From: Thermoplasmata archaeon
GTDB taxonomy: Archaea > Thermoplasmatota > Thermoplasmata > Thermoplasmatales > Thermoplasmataceae
Assembly: GCA_021846695.1 (NCBI GenBank)
Contig: JAJZWN010000068.1
Location: 1 to 6,466, forward strand
Length of the DNA stretch: 6,466 nucleotides
Reading direction: 5' to 3'
In this document: positions 1-6,441 of the stretch, in pieces
How the letters are laid out: each line of letters begins with the position of its first letter
Position numbering within the stretch: position 1 is the first letter of the stretch
The notes under the pieces: generated by a model
The model's database searches: none
Told to the model about the DNA's origin: nothing
What the model saw: only the letters and a program-made list of their open reading frames with translations
Position numbers and translations under genes: made by a program

Positions 1-453
1 CTTTCCGGCTGGTTTAAATCAAATATAAATCCCGAATGGCCACAGATGCATGCACTGATGATGGGCATACTACAGAAAGAATCAGAATTACAGGAAATAG
101 TCCAGCTCGTAGGATATGATTCACTTCCGGAAAAGCAGAAAAACGTCCTGGATATTGCCAAGATTATCAGAGAGGATTTTCTGCAGCAGAATGCTTTTGA
201 TGATACAGATACATATTGTTCAATAAATAAGCAGTATGAAATGCTGATGATCATTAAAACACTCAATGAAATGCAGGAAAAATCCATAGATGCTGGATTA
301 AAAGTGACACAGACAGCAACATTGCCGGTTAGAATGAAAATATCAAGAATGAAAGAAATCAAGGAAGAAGATTTTAATAAGTTTTACAATGATGTTATAA
401 AGGAAATAAATAATGAGTATAACAATATAATGGAGAGTGTTGAAAGTGTCTGA
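1..453 (+). CDS. atpA: A-type ATP synthase catalytic subunit A, C-terminal part (5' end cut by the window)
   Basis: This is the C-terminal 150 residues of the catalytic A subunit of the archaeal A1AO ATP synthase, which makes or hydrolyses ATP in the cytoplasmic head. The frame is open from base 1, so the gene enters from the left; the ATG at 46 is internal. The visible start ([15 protein letters not shown]) and the following helical region with [12 protein letters not shown] and the Phe/Asp/Cys-containing stretch near visible residues 60-75 match the end of the A-type alpha/beta C-terminal domain. Full A subunits are about 580 residues, so roughly three quarters, including the P-loop, lie outside. 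Thermoplasmatales atpA genes can carry an intein in the nucleotide-binding region; nothing can be said about that here. The gene ends in TGA at 451-453 and overlaps the start of atpB. The charged tail after about visible residue 115 is usual for the family. Confidence 0.93.
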   Translation, partial: LSGWFKSNINPEWPQMHALMMGILQKESELQEIVQLVGYDSLPEKQKNVLDIAKIIREDFLQQNAFDDTDTYCSINKQYEMLMIIKTLNEMQEKSIDAGLKVTQTATLPVRMKISRMKEIKEEDFNKFYNDVIKEINNEYNNIMESVESV

Positions 454-1822
454 TATTATATATAAATCCATTTCACAGATTAACGGTCCACTTCTATTTG
501 TGGACAATGTCAAAAATGCCTCATACAACGAGATTGTAAATGTCATACTGGATAATGGGGAAAGAGTGAAAGGGCAGGTCCTGGAGACAAGGAACGGCGT
601 TGCGGTTGTACAGGTTTTCGGGTCAACAACGAGCATGAGCCCGGACAGCACAGGAGTATCTTTTACAGGTGATACGTTCAAACTTCCTGTGTCGGATGAC
701 ATGCTTGGAAGAATATTCAATGGATTTGGAGAGCCAATAGACAAGGGACCAAAAATTTATTCAAGGGAGAAAGTAGATATAACTGGTGCGGCAATAAATC
801 CCTATTCCAGGGAAGAACCAAGTGAATTCATAGAAACAGGGATATCAACAATAGATGGCATGAATACACTGGTCATGGGCCAGAAACTGCCAATATTTTC
901 AGGCGCAGGGCTATCCCATAACAGACTGGCAACACAGATTGCAAGACAGGCAAAAACATTGAGCGGAAATGAAAAATTCGGTGTTGTATTCGGTGCAATA
1001 GGAATAACAAGCGAGGAGGCTAATTACTTCATGAAACAGTTCGAAAATTCCGGAGCCCTATCGGAATCTGTGATATTTTTGAATCTGGCCTCTGATCCAT
1101 CCATGGACAGAATCATCCTTCCAAGGGTTGCATTAACAACTGCCGAATATATGGCATATGAAAAGGATATGAATATGCTGGTAATACTTACAGATATGAC
1201 CAATTACTGCGAGGCCCTCAGGGAAATATCATCATCCCGGGAGGAAATACCCGGAAGAAGAGGATATCCTGGATACATGTATACTGACCTCAGCACAATA
1301 TATGAAAGGGCAGGAAAAATAAAGGGAAGGAAGGGTTCAATAACACAGATACCCATACTTACAATGCCAGGTGATGATATTACAAATCCGGTGCCTGATC
1401 TAACAGGTTATATAACAGAGGGGCAAATCACCCTTTCAAGGGATCTCAACAGGAAAAATATATACCCTGAAGTAGATGTTCTTTCTTCACTTTCAAGGTT
1501 AATGAATCAGGGAATAGGAGCAGACCACACCAGAGAAGATCATAGGGGCCTTGCCGATCAGCTGTATGCATCATATGCAAAGGGAAAGGATGCCAGGGCA
1601 CTGAGTGAGATTGTAGGAGAGGAGGCATTGAGTGATTCAGATAAGAAATACCTTCAATTTGCGGAAGATTTTGAGAATAAATATGTAAATCAGGAAAATA
1701 CAGACAGGTCAATTACAGAGACCCTGAACCTTGGCTGGGATATGCTTTCAATACTGCCAAAGGAGGAAATGAAAAAGGTAAAATCCGCTCATATACAGAA
1801 ATATGGAAAGTGGGAGAACTAA
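446..1822 (+). CDS. atpB: A-type ATP synthase regulatory subunit B
   Basis: Subunit B alternates with A in the A3B3 head; its nucleotide sites are non-catalytic. Family signatures are strong (numbered from the GTG at 437): beta-barrel segment GPLLFVDNV near residues 17-25, [13 protein letters not shown] at 133-145, a degenerate P-loop [13 protein letters not shown] at 153-165 lacking the GKT of catalytic subunits, [19 protein letters not shown] at 268-286, and [11 protein letters not shown] at 351-361. No ATG lies near the 5' end, so the start must be non-ATG: GTG 437, TTG 440 or GTG 446. I chose GTG 446 (458 aa) because it leaves MSDIIYKS, close to the N-terminus I remember for Thermoplasma homologues; GGAG at 432-435 is 10 nt upstream. 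GTG 437 gives 461 aa but is only 1 nt from that GGAG. The gene overlaps atpA by 8-17 nt and its TAA shares a base with the atpD ATG, so translation is probably coupled. Confidence 0.96.
   Translation: MSDIIYKSISQINGPLLFVDNVKNASYNEIVNVILDNGERVKGQVLETRNGVAVVQVFGSTTSMSPDSTGVSFTGDTFKLPVSDDMLGRIFNGFGEPIDKGPKIYSREKVDITGAAINPYSREEPSEFIETGISTIDGMNTLVMGQKLPIFSGAGLSHNRLATQIARQAKTLSGNEKFGVVFGAIGITSEEANYFMKQFENSGALSESVIFLNLASDPSMDRIILPRVALTTAEYMAYEKDMNMLVILTDMTNYCEALREISSSREEIPGRRGYPGYMYTDLSTIYERAGKIKGRKGSITQIPILTMPGDDITNPVPDLTGYITEGQITLSRDLNRKNIYPEVDVLSSLSRLMNQGIGADHTREDHRGLADQLYASYAKGKDARALSEIVGEEALSDSDKKYLQFAEDFENKYVNQENTDRSITETLNLGWDMLSILPKEEMKKVKSAHIQKYGKWEN
1812..1816 (+). promoter_or_regulatory. 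Ribosome-binding site of atpD (GGGAG)
   Basis: GGGAG sits 5 nt before the ATG at 1822 and lies within the last codons of atpB. It decides the atpD start in favour of ATG 1822 over the in-frame GTG at 1810, which would lie upstream of the site. Confidence 0.65.
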
Positions 1823-2454
1823 TGGCAAATAACATCAGATTGACCAGAATTGAATTAATAAATACGAAAAAAAGGGTAAAGGTAGCTTCCAGAGGACTTG
1901 AGCTGCTTAAAATGAAAAGACAATCCCTTGTTATGGAATTTTTCAAGATAAGCAATGAAATAAAGGGCCTTAAGGAAAATATCAAGAAAGATATAAAGGA
2001 CGGTTTAAACGCTATTAGAATGGCTGAAGTTATTGATGGTACACTTGAAATAGAGAGGATATCATACATGTTCTCCTCACCGGAAATAAAGATTGGTGGG
2101 AAAAACATAATGGGTGTAAAAATTCCAGAGATGTCTGCAGAAATCGGTAAAAAAATCATGGACAGCCAGTATATGGCGACTTCAGTACCAGCATCCATAT
2201 ATGATGCCATGATTATTTTCGACAGAATATTCAATGAACTTCTGGTAGTTGCACAGAAAGAATCCTCCATGAGAAAACTGCTGAATGAAATAGACAAAAC
2301 AAATAGAAGGTCCAATGCTATTGAAAATATTATGATACCCAGATTCCAGTCCAACCTAAAAATAATAAGGGAACATCTTGATGAAATGGAAAGGGATTCG
2401 TTTTCAACACTTAAATTTGTGAAAAACCATGTGGTAGCAGGGCAGGATATATAA
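1822..2454 (+). CDS. atpD: A-type ATP synthase central-stalk subunit D
   Basis: Subunit D forms the coiled-coil rotor shaft that penetrates the A3B3 head and couples rotation to catalysis, together with F and C. From ATG 1822 the protein has 210 residues, normal for the family. The N-terminal helix (about 6-60) carries the family pattern TRIELINTKKRVKVASRG followed by LLKMKRQSLVMEFF; the C-terminal helix (about 150-200) carries EIDKTNRRSNAIENIMIPRF and then DEMERDSF. These two long helices make the antiparallel coiled coil; the middle (about 70-125) is the globular tip. The start at 1822 is preferred over GTG 1810 because it forms a TAATG junction with the atpB stop and has GGGAG 5 nt upstream. 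The stop codon at 2452-2454 is one base from the ATG of the small membrane gene that follows. Confidence 0.95.
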   Translation: MANNIRLTRIELINTKKRVKVASRGLELLKMKRQSLVMEFFKISNEIKGLKENIKKDIKDGLNAIRMAEVIDGTLEIERISYMFSSPEIKIGGKNIMGVKIPEMSAEIGKKIMDSQYMATSVPASIYDAMIIFDRIFNELLVVAQKESSMRKLLNEIDKTNRRSNAIENIMIPRFQSNLKIIREHLDEMERDSFSTLKFVKNHVVAGQDI

Positions 2455-2455
2455 T

Positions 2456-2563
2456 ATGGATAACATAGATAAATTTAAAAAAATTAGGAAAATCGTACTT
2501 ATGGTTAATATAACAATGGCAATAATATTTATTGCCATAATTATTATGGTGATATATAAATGA
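2456..2563 (+). CDS. Small single-helix membrane peptide inside the ATP synthase operon, function unknown
   Basis: An ORF of 35 codons fills the gap between atpD and atpH exactly. It opens with ATG one base after the atpD stop, and its TGA (2561-2563) overlaps the atpH ATG (2560-2562) as ATGA. Residues 1-12 are polar and basic (DKFKKIRK at 5-12); residues 13-34 are a continuous hydrophobic helix rich in Ile, Val and Met; the last residue is Lys. By the positive-inside rule the N-terminus would be cytoplasmic. There is no cleavable signal-peptide pattern and no acidic residue in the membrane, so it is not the proteolipid c/K subunit, which is about twice as long with two helices and a proton-binding carboxylate. 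The upstream ribosome-binding site is weak (GCAGGAT at about 2440-2450), so expression may rely on coupling to atpD. I infer an accessory or assembly role in the ATP synthase from position alone. The alternative is a leader whose translation only controls atpH. Confidence 0.62.
   Translation: MDNIDKFKKIRKIVLMVNITMAIIFIAIIIMVIYK
2548..2553 (+). promoter_or_regulatory. Ribosome-binding site of atpH (GGTGAT), inside the small membrane gene
   Basis: GGTGAT matches the archaeal anti-Shine-Dalgarno complement (GGAGGTGATC) and lies 6 nt before the atpH ATG at 2560. It is encoded within codons 31-33 (Met-Val-Ile) of the 35-codon gene, so ribosomes finishing that gene would pass over it. Confidence 0.6.
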
Positions 2564-2886
2564 CTGAAATAGATGAGTTAAAGGTAATCAGGGACAGGGA
2601 AAACGCCAAAAAGAAAGCTATCCAGGATTTAAAGGATGAAATGGAGAAACAGCTGGCAGAAAAGATTGCAGAGTGCAATGAAAAATCTAAAAATGTTGAA
2701 AACCAGATTATAAATGATTACAATAAGGGGCTTGAGGAAATAAAGGATGCAGAAAATAAGAAAATGATAGATGCACTGGATACACAGAGGGCAAGGGCCC
2801 AGGTCATGAAGATAGATCTGAAAGAACGTGAAATGGAAGAAAAGGTATACGAAACTATATTAAAATACATCAAAAAAAGTGATTAA
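2560..2886 (+). CDS. atpH: A-type ATP synthase peripheral-stalk subunit H (coiled coil)
   Basis: The 108-residue protein is almost entirely helical and charged, with heptad-like spacing from about residue 5 to 100, no membrane segment and very few aromatics. The size and the Lys/Glu/Ala-rich composition fit subunit H (AhaH), which pairs with subunit E to form the peripheral stalks that hold the A3B3 head to subunit I. Position supports this: it lies directly before atpI, as H precedes I in other archaeal operons. Sequence identity in this family is low and coiled coils are easily confused, so the assignment leans on size and context. The start is well supported by GGTGAT 6 nt upstream and the ATGA overlap with the small membrane gene. 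The stop TAA abuts the atpI ATG with no spacer. Confidence 0.75.
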   Translation: MTEIDELKVIRDRENAKKKAIQDLKDEMEKQLAEKIAECNEKSKNVENQIINDYNKGLEEIKDAENKKMIDALDTQRARAQVMKIDLKEREMEEKVYETILKYIKKSD

Positions 2887-4815
2887 ATGCTAAAGCCAGT
2901 AAAGATGGTAAAGATCAGGGTTATCGGCCTGAACACATACAAAAATATTATAATAGATGATATGCACGACCTGAACGTAATTCAGATTGAAAATACAGAT
3001 CAGGAGGTTGCAAAAATATTCAATATCCCGATTTCAAACAGTAAATATAAAATGCTTGCTGATAATCTATCAAAATTCAAGGGGTTTTTATCTATTCTTC
3101 CAGAAAGGCCTGTAAAGGAAAAAAAATATTTTTCGTCACAGGAAGAACTTCTAGAAAGCATATCAAAAATAACCATCGCTGGAGAACTCTCAAGGCTTAA
3201 GGATGATGATGATAGGTATAATTCTATAATAAGGGAAAGCCAGACCATTTTAAAACCACTTGAGATTATATCAGGATTCGGGGAAGATTTATCAATACTG
3301 AATAACAGTTATGTGGAAAGCTTCATTATAGGAAGTAGCATGGAGAATGCCAGCCTCAAAACAGATTATTCAATTTTCACTGATATGGGAAATGGATATT
3401 CAATTGTCACAATCAATAGAAAAAATGAACCTGAATTTCTTTCATTGATTTCATCAAAAACATACGATATTATGAAAGTACCGGAATTAAACGGCACGGT
3501 AAAGGATAATATTGAGGCACAGAATAAAATTATAGCAGATGCAAGAGAATACCTTAATGGAATAGCCTCCTCTCTGAATGCGCTTTCCGATAAATATTAT
3601 GAAACCATAGCACAGATAACAGAACAGCTTGAAATATATGTTAAGGAAGAGGAAATACTTAGCAATATAGCATCATCTGAAAATGCATTTGCAATGGAAG
3701 GATGGATTCCTGAATCAGAGTATGAAAATGTTTCTGCTATTCTCAATAAGGATTCAAATAATACAGTGATGATAAAAACCATAGAAACAAAAGAAGATCC
3801 ACCAACAAAGCTTTCTAATCCAAGGCACTTCAAGATATTCGAATTCTTTATAAGATTTTATTCACTCCCGGAGGAGTACGAATTTGATCCTACACTAATC
3901 TTTGCACTTGTTTTCCCTGTTTTCTTTGGACTAATGGTTGGTGATGCAGGTTACGGACTTGTAATATTGCTTGTATCACTTTTCATAATACATAGAATAG
4001 ATCACCCGCCGACAAAAAGTCATATTCCTAAAAAAATATCTGGATTCGTGTTAATGATAATGGGCAAGAATTCCCTGAAAACACTGGCAAAGGCATTAAT
4101 ACCATCTTCTATTATAGCAATTATATTCGGAATAATATTCAATGAATTCTTCGGTTTTACAATATATCCTGTTCCTTTTCAGATAAGCCCTGCCCCGGTT
4201 CCGGTTACACACATAGGATTATTGCTGGTTATTTCAGGATATATAGGACTTGCTTTCGTAACCTTCGGTTTTGTATTGGGCATTATCAATAACTTTTACA
4301 TTAAACACAGAAAGGCAGCCATAGCAAAAATAGGCTGGATACTTATGGCCTGGGCCTTCGCGGTACTGGGACTCAACCTAATACATAGGGTAAGTCTCAG
4401 CCCCACAGAATTTTCATCGCTCATAGGATATATTATGCTCATTGTAGGATTCATTATGGTTATTGTATTTGAGGGTACTTTGAGCCTTATGGAAATTCCT
4501 TCAATCATATCCCATGTGCTATCATATACAAGGATTGTGGGTATATTGCTTGCATCTGTTGTTCTAGCTCTCGTTATAAATACAGTTTTCAGGGCCACAC
4601 TTTCCGATCCTTTCTATTTCATTATTTTGGGAGTTGTCATACTTGTAGTGGGGCAGCTGTTCAACCTTGTAATAGCTGTATTTGAGCCGGGAATACAGGG
4701 TGCGAGGCTTCTTTATGTGGAATTTTTCTCAAAGTTTTACTTTGGAAATGGCAAACAATTCTCACCTTTCGGGAGCCACAGGCGTTTTACATTAAAGAAA
4801 TTTGATAAAAAATAA
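2887..4815 (+). CDS. atpI: A-type ATP synthase membrane subunit I (a-subunit, proton half-channels)
   Basis: Subunit I is the membrane stator that conducts protons past the proteolipid ring and anchors the peripheral stalks. The 642-residue protein has the family layout: a soluble cytoplasmic N-terminal arm of about 330 residues (alpha/beta lobe, long helices near 205-265, GWIPESEYE at 272-280), then a hydrophobic C-terminal half with seven or eight membrane segments. Signatures include PTKLSNPRHFKIFE at 306-319, DPTLIFALVFPVFFGLMVGDAGYGL spread over 334-358, and SHVLSYTRI at 542-550, where R549 corresponds to the essential channel arginine. A second conserved arginine, R607, lies in GIQGARLLYVEFFSKFY (602-618). 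The ATG directly follows the atpH TAA; GTGATT at 2879-2884 is a possible weak ribosome-binding site. It is the last gene of the operon here; no proteolipid gene follows. A short T-rich stretch at 4816-4823 is only a weak terminator candidate. Confidence 0.96.
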   Translation: MLKPVKMVKIRVIGLNTYKNIIIDDMHDLNVIQIENTDQEVAKIFNIPISNSKYKMLADNLSKFKGFLSILPERPVKEKKYFSSQEELLESISKITIAGELSRLKDDDDRYNSIIRESQTILKPLEIISGFGEDLSILNNSYVESFIIGSSMENASLKTDYSIFTDMGNGYSIVTINRKNEPEFLSLISSKTYDIMKVPELNGTVKDNIEAQNKIIADAREYLNGIASSLNALSDKYYETIAQITEQLEIYVKEEEILSNIASSENAFAMEGWIPESEYENVSAILNKDSNNTVMIKTIETKEDPPTKLSNPRHFKIFEFFIRFYSLPEEYEFDPTLIFALVFPVFFGLMVGDAGYGLVILLVSLFIIHRIDHPPTKSHIPKKISGFVLMIMGKNSLKTLAKALIPSSIIAIIFGIIFNEFFGFTIYPVPFQISPAPVPVTHIGLLLVISGYIGLAFVTFGFVLGIINNFYIKHRKAAIAKIGWILMAWAFAVLGLNLIHRVSLSPTEFSSLIGYIMLIVGFIMVIVFEGTLSLMEIPSIISHVLSYTRIVGILLASVVLALVINTVFRATLSDPFYFIILGVVILVVGQLFNLVIAVFEPGIQGARLLYVEFFSKFYFGNGKQFSPFGSHRRFTLKKFDKK

Positions 4816-4830
4816 TATTTTATCCATACT

Positions 4831-4846
4831 GAAAAGATTAATATTA
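4831..4846 (+). promoter_or_regulatory. Putative BRE/TATA promoter of the gluconate dehydratase gene (leaderless)
   Basis: A purine-rich GAAAAG (4831-4836, BRE-like) is followed by ATTAATATTA (4837-4846), an AT-only TATA-like box. Its centre is about 26 nt before the ATG at 4867, the spacing expected if transcription starts at or next to the start codon. No ribosome-binding site precedes that ATG, which agrees with a leaderless message. The whole gap is AT-rich, so the match is suggestive only. Confidence 0.45.
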
Positions 4847-4866
4847 TATTGGCTATTTATTGATTT

Positions 4867-6045
4867 ATGGAAACTATAAAAAATATTGAAATATATGAAC
4901 TTGGGTCTCCAGAGGAAAAATCATCACCATGGAGTTCTACAATATTAATACTGAAATTAACATCTTCTGAGGGGAGAGTAGGATTCGGGGAGGCACCGAC
5001 AACAATGATGACGCTTCCTGTAAAGGAGAGTTTGAATGAGGTTGCAAGGATATTTCAGGATAAAAATTATTTTGATGTTGAAAAAAACATACGTGAATAT
5101 TACAGGAATGCATTTTACGTTACAAAATCTATAGAGGAAACAGCAGCATTGAGTGCATTTGAGATTGCATCATGGGATCTTATAGGGAAGAACCTTGGGT
5201 CTCCTGTTTATAATTTGATAGGAGGTGAATTCAATGATAAAATCAGGGCATATGCCAATGGATGGTATTCTGACTGCGTTACACCGGATGATTTTATAAA
5301 TAAGGCAAAAAAACTGGTTTCAAAGGGATATACAGCCTTCAAATTTGATCCTTTTGGAGATAATTATGATAAAATTACAGTAGATTCTGTTAAAAAATCT
5401 GCTGCAATAGTTGGTGGAATGAGAAATGCGCTTGGAGATAATATTGATTTGCTGATTGAATGCCATGGAAGATTTGCGCCGAAATATGCGGTTATGGCCG
5501 GAACTGCGCTGGAAGAATACAATCCATTATTCATCGAAGAGCCGGTTCATCCAGAACTAGAACACTTCCTGCCCGAATTCAGGGCAAGGGTAAATATACC
5601 TGTAGCCCTTGGTGAGAGACTTCTAAATAAGGAGGATTTTGCCAGGTATATTTCCGGTGGAATGGTTGATGTAATACAGCCAGATATTACAAATTCAAAG
5701 GGGATACTTGAGGCAAAAAAGATAGCATCAATAGCAGACTCTTTCGGTGTTCCTGTGGCGTATCATAATGCATTTGGCCCGGTACAGACAGCCGCTACTC
5801 TGAATGTTGATTATACACTTCCAAACTTCCTTATACAGGAAAGCTTTGAGGAATCATGGCCTGCGTGGAAGAAAAACCTGTTCAGTGGATATTCTGTGGA
5901 GAATGGATATATGAACCTTTCAGGAAAGCCGGGACTTGGTATTGAGGTTAATGAAAAAATTTTGAAGGATAGTATAATATCAGGAATGGAGCCACTGGGA
6001 ACAGAACCACCGTGGGTTGTTTCTGGAACCTTTAAAAAATTATAA
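4867..6045 (+). CDS. gnaD: D-gluconate (D-galactonate) dehydratase, enolase superfamily
   Basis: The likely reaction is D-gluconate to 2-keto-3-deoxy-D-gluconate plus water, the first committed step of the non-phosphorylative Entner-Doudoroff pathway; related archaeal enzymes also take D-galactonate. The 392 residues match family length. The N-terminal capping domain (about 1-125) is followed by a (beta/alpha)7-beta barrel. Recognisable elements are ANGWYSDCVTP at 130-140, KFDPFG at 159-164, IECHGRF at 197-203 (E198 as metal ligand, H200 as catalytic candidate), FIEEP at 222-226 (second ligand), ALGER at 247-251 (E250, third ligand), QPDITN at 271-276 (D273), AYHNAFGP at 298-305 (H300, expected to pair with D273) and IQESF at 323-327. 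As I remember it, Sulfolobus gluconate dehydratase has very similar ANGWYQDCVTP, KFDPFG and IEHHGRF segments, which is why I prefer gluconate to other sugar acids. The gene stands alone, 51 nt after atpI, with no obvious functional link to it. Confidence 0.88.
   Translation: METIKNIEIYELGSPEEKSSPWSSTILILKLTSSEGRVGFGEAPTTMMTLPVKESLNEVARIFQDKNYFDVEKNIREYYRNAFYVTKSIEETAALSAFEIASWDLIGKNLGSPVYNLIGGEFNDKIRAYANGWYSDCVTPDDFINKAKKLVSKGYTAFKFDPFGDNYDKITVDSVKKSAAIVGGMRNALGDNIDLLIECHGRFAPKYAVMAGTALEEYNPLFIEEPVHPELEHFLPEFRARVNIPVALGERLLNKEDFARYISGGMVDVIQPDITNSKGILEAKKIASIADSFGVPVAYHNAFGPVQTAATLNVDYTLPNFLIQESFEESWPAWKKNLFSGYSVENGYMNLSGKPGLGIEVNEKILKDSIISGMEPLGTEPPWVVSGTFKKL
6034..6039 (-). terminator. Possible T-run terminator of the minus-strand gene
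   Basis: Read on the minus strand this is a run of six T, 8 nt past the stop codon of the gene at 6047-6340. Archaeal polymerases can terminate at short T-runs without a hairpin. It lies within the last codons of the dehydratase gene, so the placement is forced by the tail-to-tail packing. AT-rich sequence makes chance runs common. Confidence 0.35.
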
Positions 6046-6046
6046 T

Positions 6047-6340
6047 TTATTCTTTAAAATGTTTTATTTTTCTATCAACCGAATTTTCTAGGTCGATTCT
6101 GTTATCAATCCTTAGTATAGTTTCAATACGTGGAAATCCAAGATTTTCAAGAAATTTTTCTGCGTCCTTTACTGTATCAAATAATATTTCTATGTTTTCA
6201 CATTCTATCACTGTGGCCATGCTATTTGGATAACATTTAACAGATTTATTCTCTTCCATATGCTTGACTACTTTCTCTATAGTATCACCGACTGAAATTC
6301 CTTTTCCTATGGGATAAAATGTAACATCTGCAACTATCAT
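6047..6340 (-). CDS. MTH1187/YqgV-family (UPF0045) thiamine-binding-like protein
   Basis: The 97-residue product belongs to the small MTH1187/YqgV family (ferredoxin-like fold, oligomeric, about 95-105 residues); members have been described as thiamine-binding. Signs are an N-terminal strand ending in a Pro-Ile-Gly turn (VTFYPIGKGISVGD, 6-19), a central NSMATVIECENIE (39-51) corresponding to the usual S-x-M-x-T-x-x-E pattern, a helix DTVKDAEKFLENLG (55-68), and the C-terminal strand RIETILRIDNRIDLE (71-85), typical of the family. There is no signal peptide or membrane segment, so it is cytoplasmic. The biological role is poorly established; thiamine or a related ligand is an inference from the family. 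The ATG (6338-6340) has no ribosome-binding site and a TATA-like box about 25 nt upstream, so it is probably leaderless. Its stop is one base from that of the convergent dehydratase gene. Confidence 0.85.
   Translation of the reverse strand: MIVADVTFYPIGKGISVGDTIEKVVKHMEENKSVKCYPNSMATVIECENIEILFDTVKDAEKFLENLGFPRIETILRIDNRIDLENSVDRKIKHFKE
6062..6073 (+). terminator. Possible T-rich terminator of the gluconate dehydratase transcript
   Basis: TTTTATTTTTCT lies 17 nt after the dehydratase stop codon. Archaeal intrinsic terminators are often such T-rich tracts without a stem. It overlaps the 3' coding end of the convergent gene, where the antisense reading is a Lys-rich C-terminus, so it may be partly coincidental. 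Confidence 0.4.
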
Positions 6341-6360
6341 AACAATATATTTAAAGTATG

Positions 6361-6370
6361 TATAAAAATT
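6361..6370 (-). promoter_or_regulatory. Putative TATA box of the MTH1187-family gene
   Basis: On the minus strand this reads AATTTTTATA, placed 21-30 nt before the ATG. That is the distance expected for a leaderless archaeal gene whose transcript begins at the start codon. A second AT-only stretch (TTTAAATATA at 6346-6355) is too close to the ATG to serve the same start. Confidence 0.45.
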
Positions 6371-6389
6371 AATGGTTTATCTGTCGATA

Positions 6390-6409
6390 GGATAGTGTAG
6401 ATATTATCC
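6390..6409. repeat. Imperfect inverted repeat in the intergenic region
   Basis: GGATA at 6390-6394 is the inverse complement of TATCC at 6405-6409, and the inner 10 bases add two weak A-T and two G-T pairings. A tandem GATAG GATAG (6386-6395) overlaps its left arm. It lies upstream of the minus-strand gene's TATA box and of any divergent gene to the right, so an operator is possible; a chance hairpin in AT-rich DNA is equally possible. Confidence 0.25.
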
Positions 6410-6441
6410 CAATATTTGTAAAAATTTATGCAGTGTTTAAA

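Noticed and set aside
452..468. TATA-like stretch at the start of atpB as an internal promoter
   Set aside because: It falls inside coding sequence encoding the conserved N-terminus, and such AT-rich runs occur throughout this genome.
343..744. Minus-strand open frame across the atpA-atpB junction (133 codons)
   Set aside because: It lies opposite two strongly recognised genes and shows no family signature or ribosome-binding site.
1810..1821. GTG at 1810 as the atpD start
   Set aside because: It lies upstream of the GGGAG site and adds four residues not expected in the family; ATG 1822 has good spacing and a TAATG junction.
1713..2354. Long open frame on the minus strand opposite atpD (213 codons)
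   Set aside because: It is a shadow of the atpB/atpD coding frames. Its Ser/Ile/Leu/Phe-rich composition is what antisense reading of a Lys/Glu-rich coiled coil gives, and the sense gene is clear.
2456..2563. The small membrane gene as the missing proteolipid subunit K (c)
   Set aside because: It is only 35 residues with one helix and no intramembrane Glu or Asp; K needs at least two helices and a proton-binding carboxylate.
4296..4598. Minus-strand open frame inside atpI (100 codons)
   Set aside because: It is antisense to conserved membrane segments of subunit I, including the essential-arginine helix, and has no features of its own.
4816..4823. TATTTTAT after atpI as the operon terminator
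   Set aside because: The T-run is only four bases and is interrupted; it is too weak to list as a feature, and the real 3' end cannot be placed from sequence.
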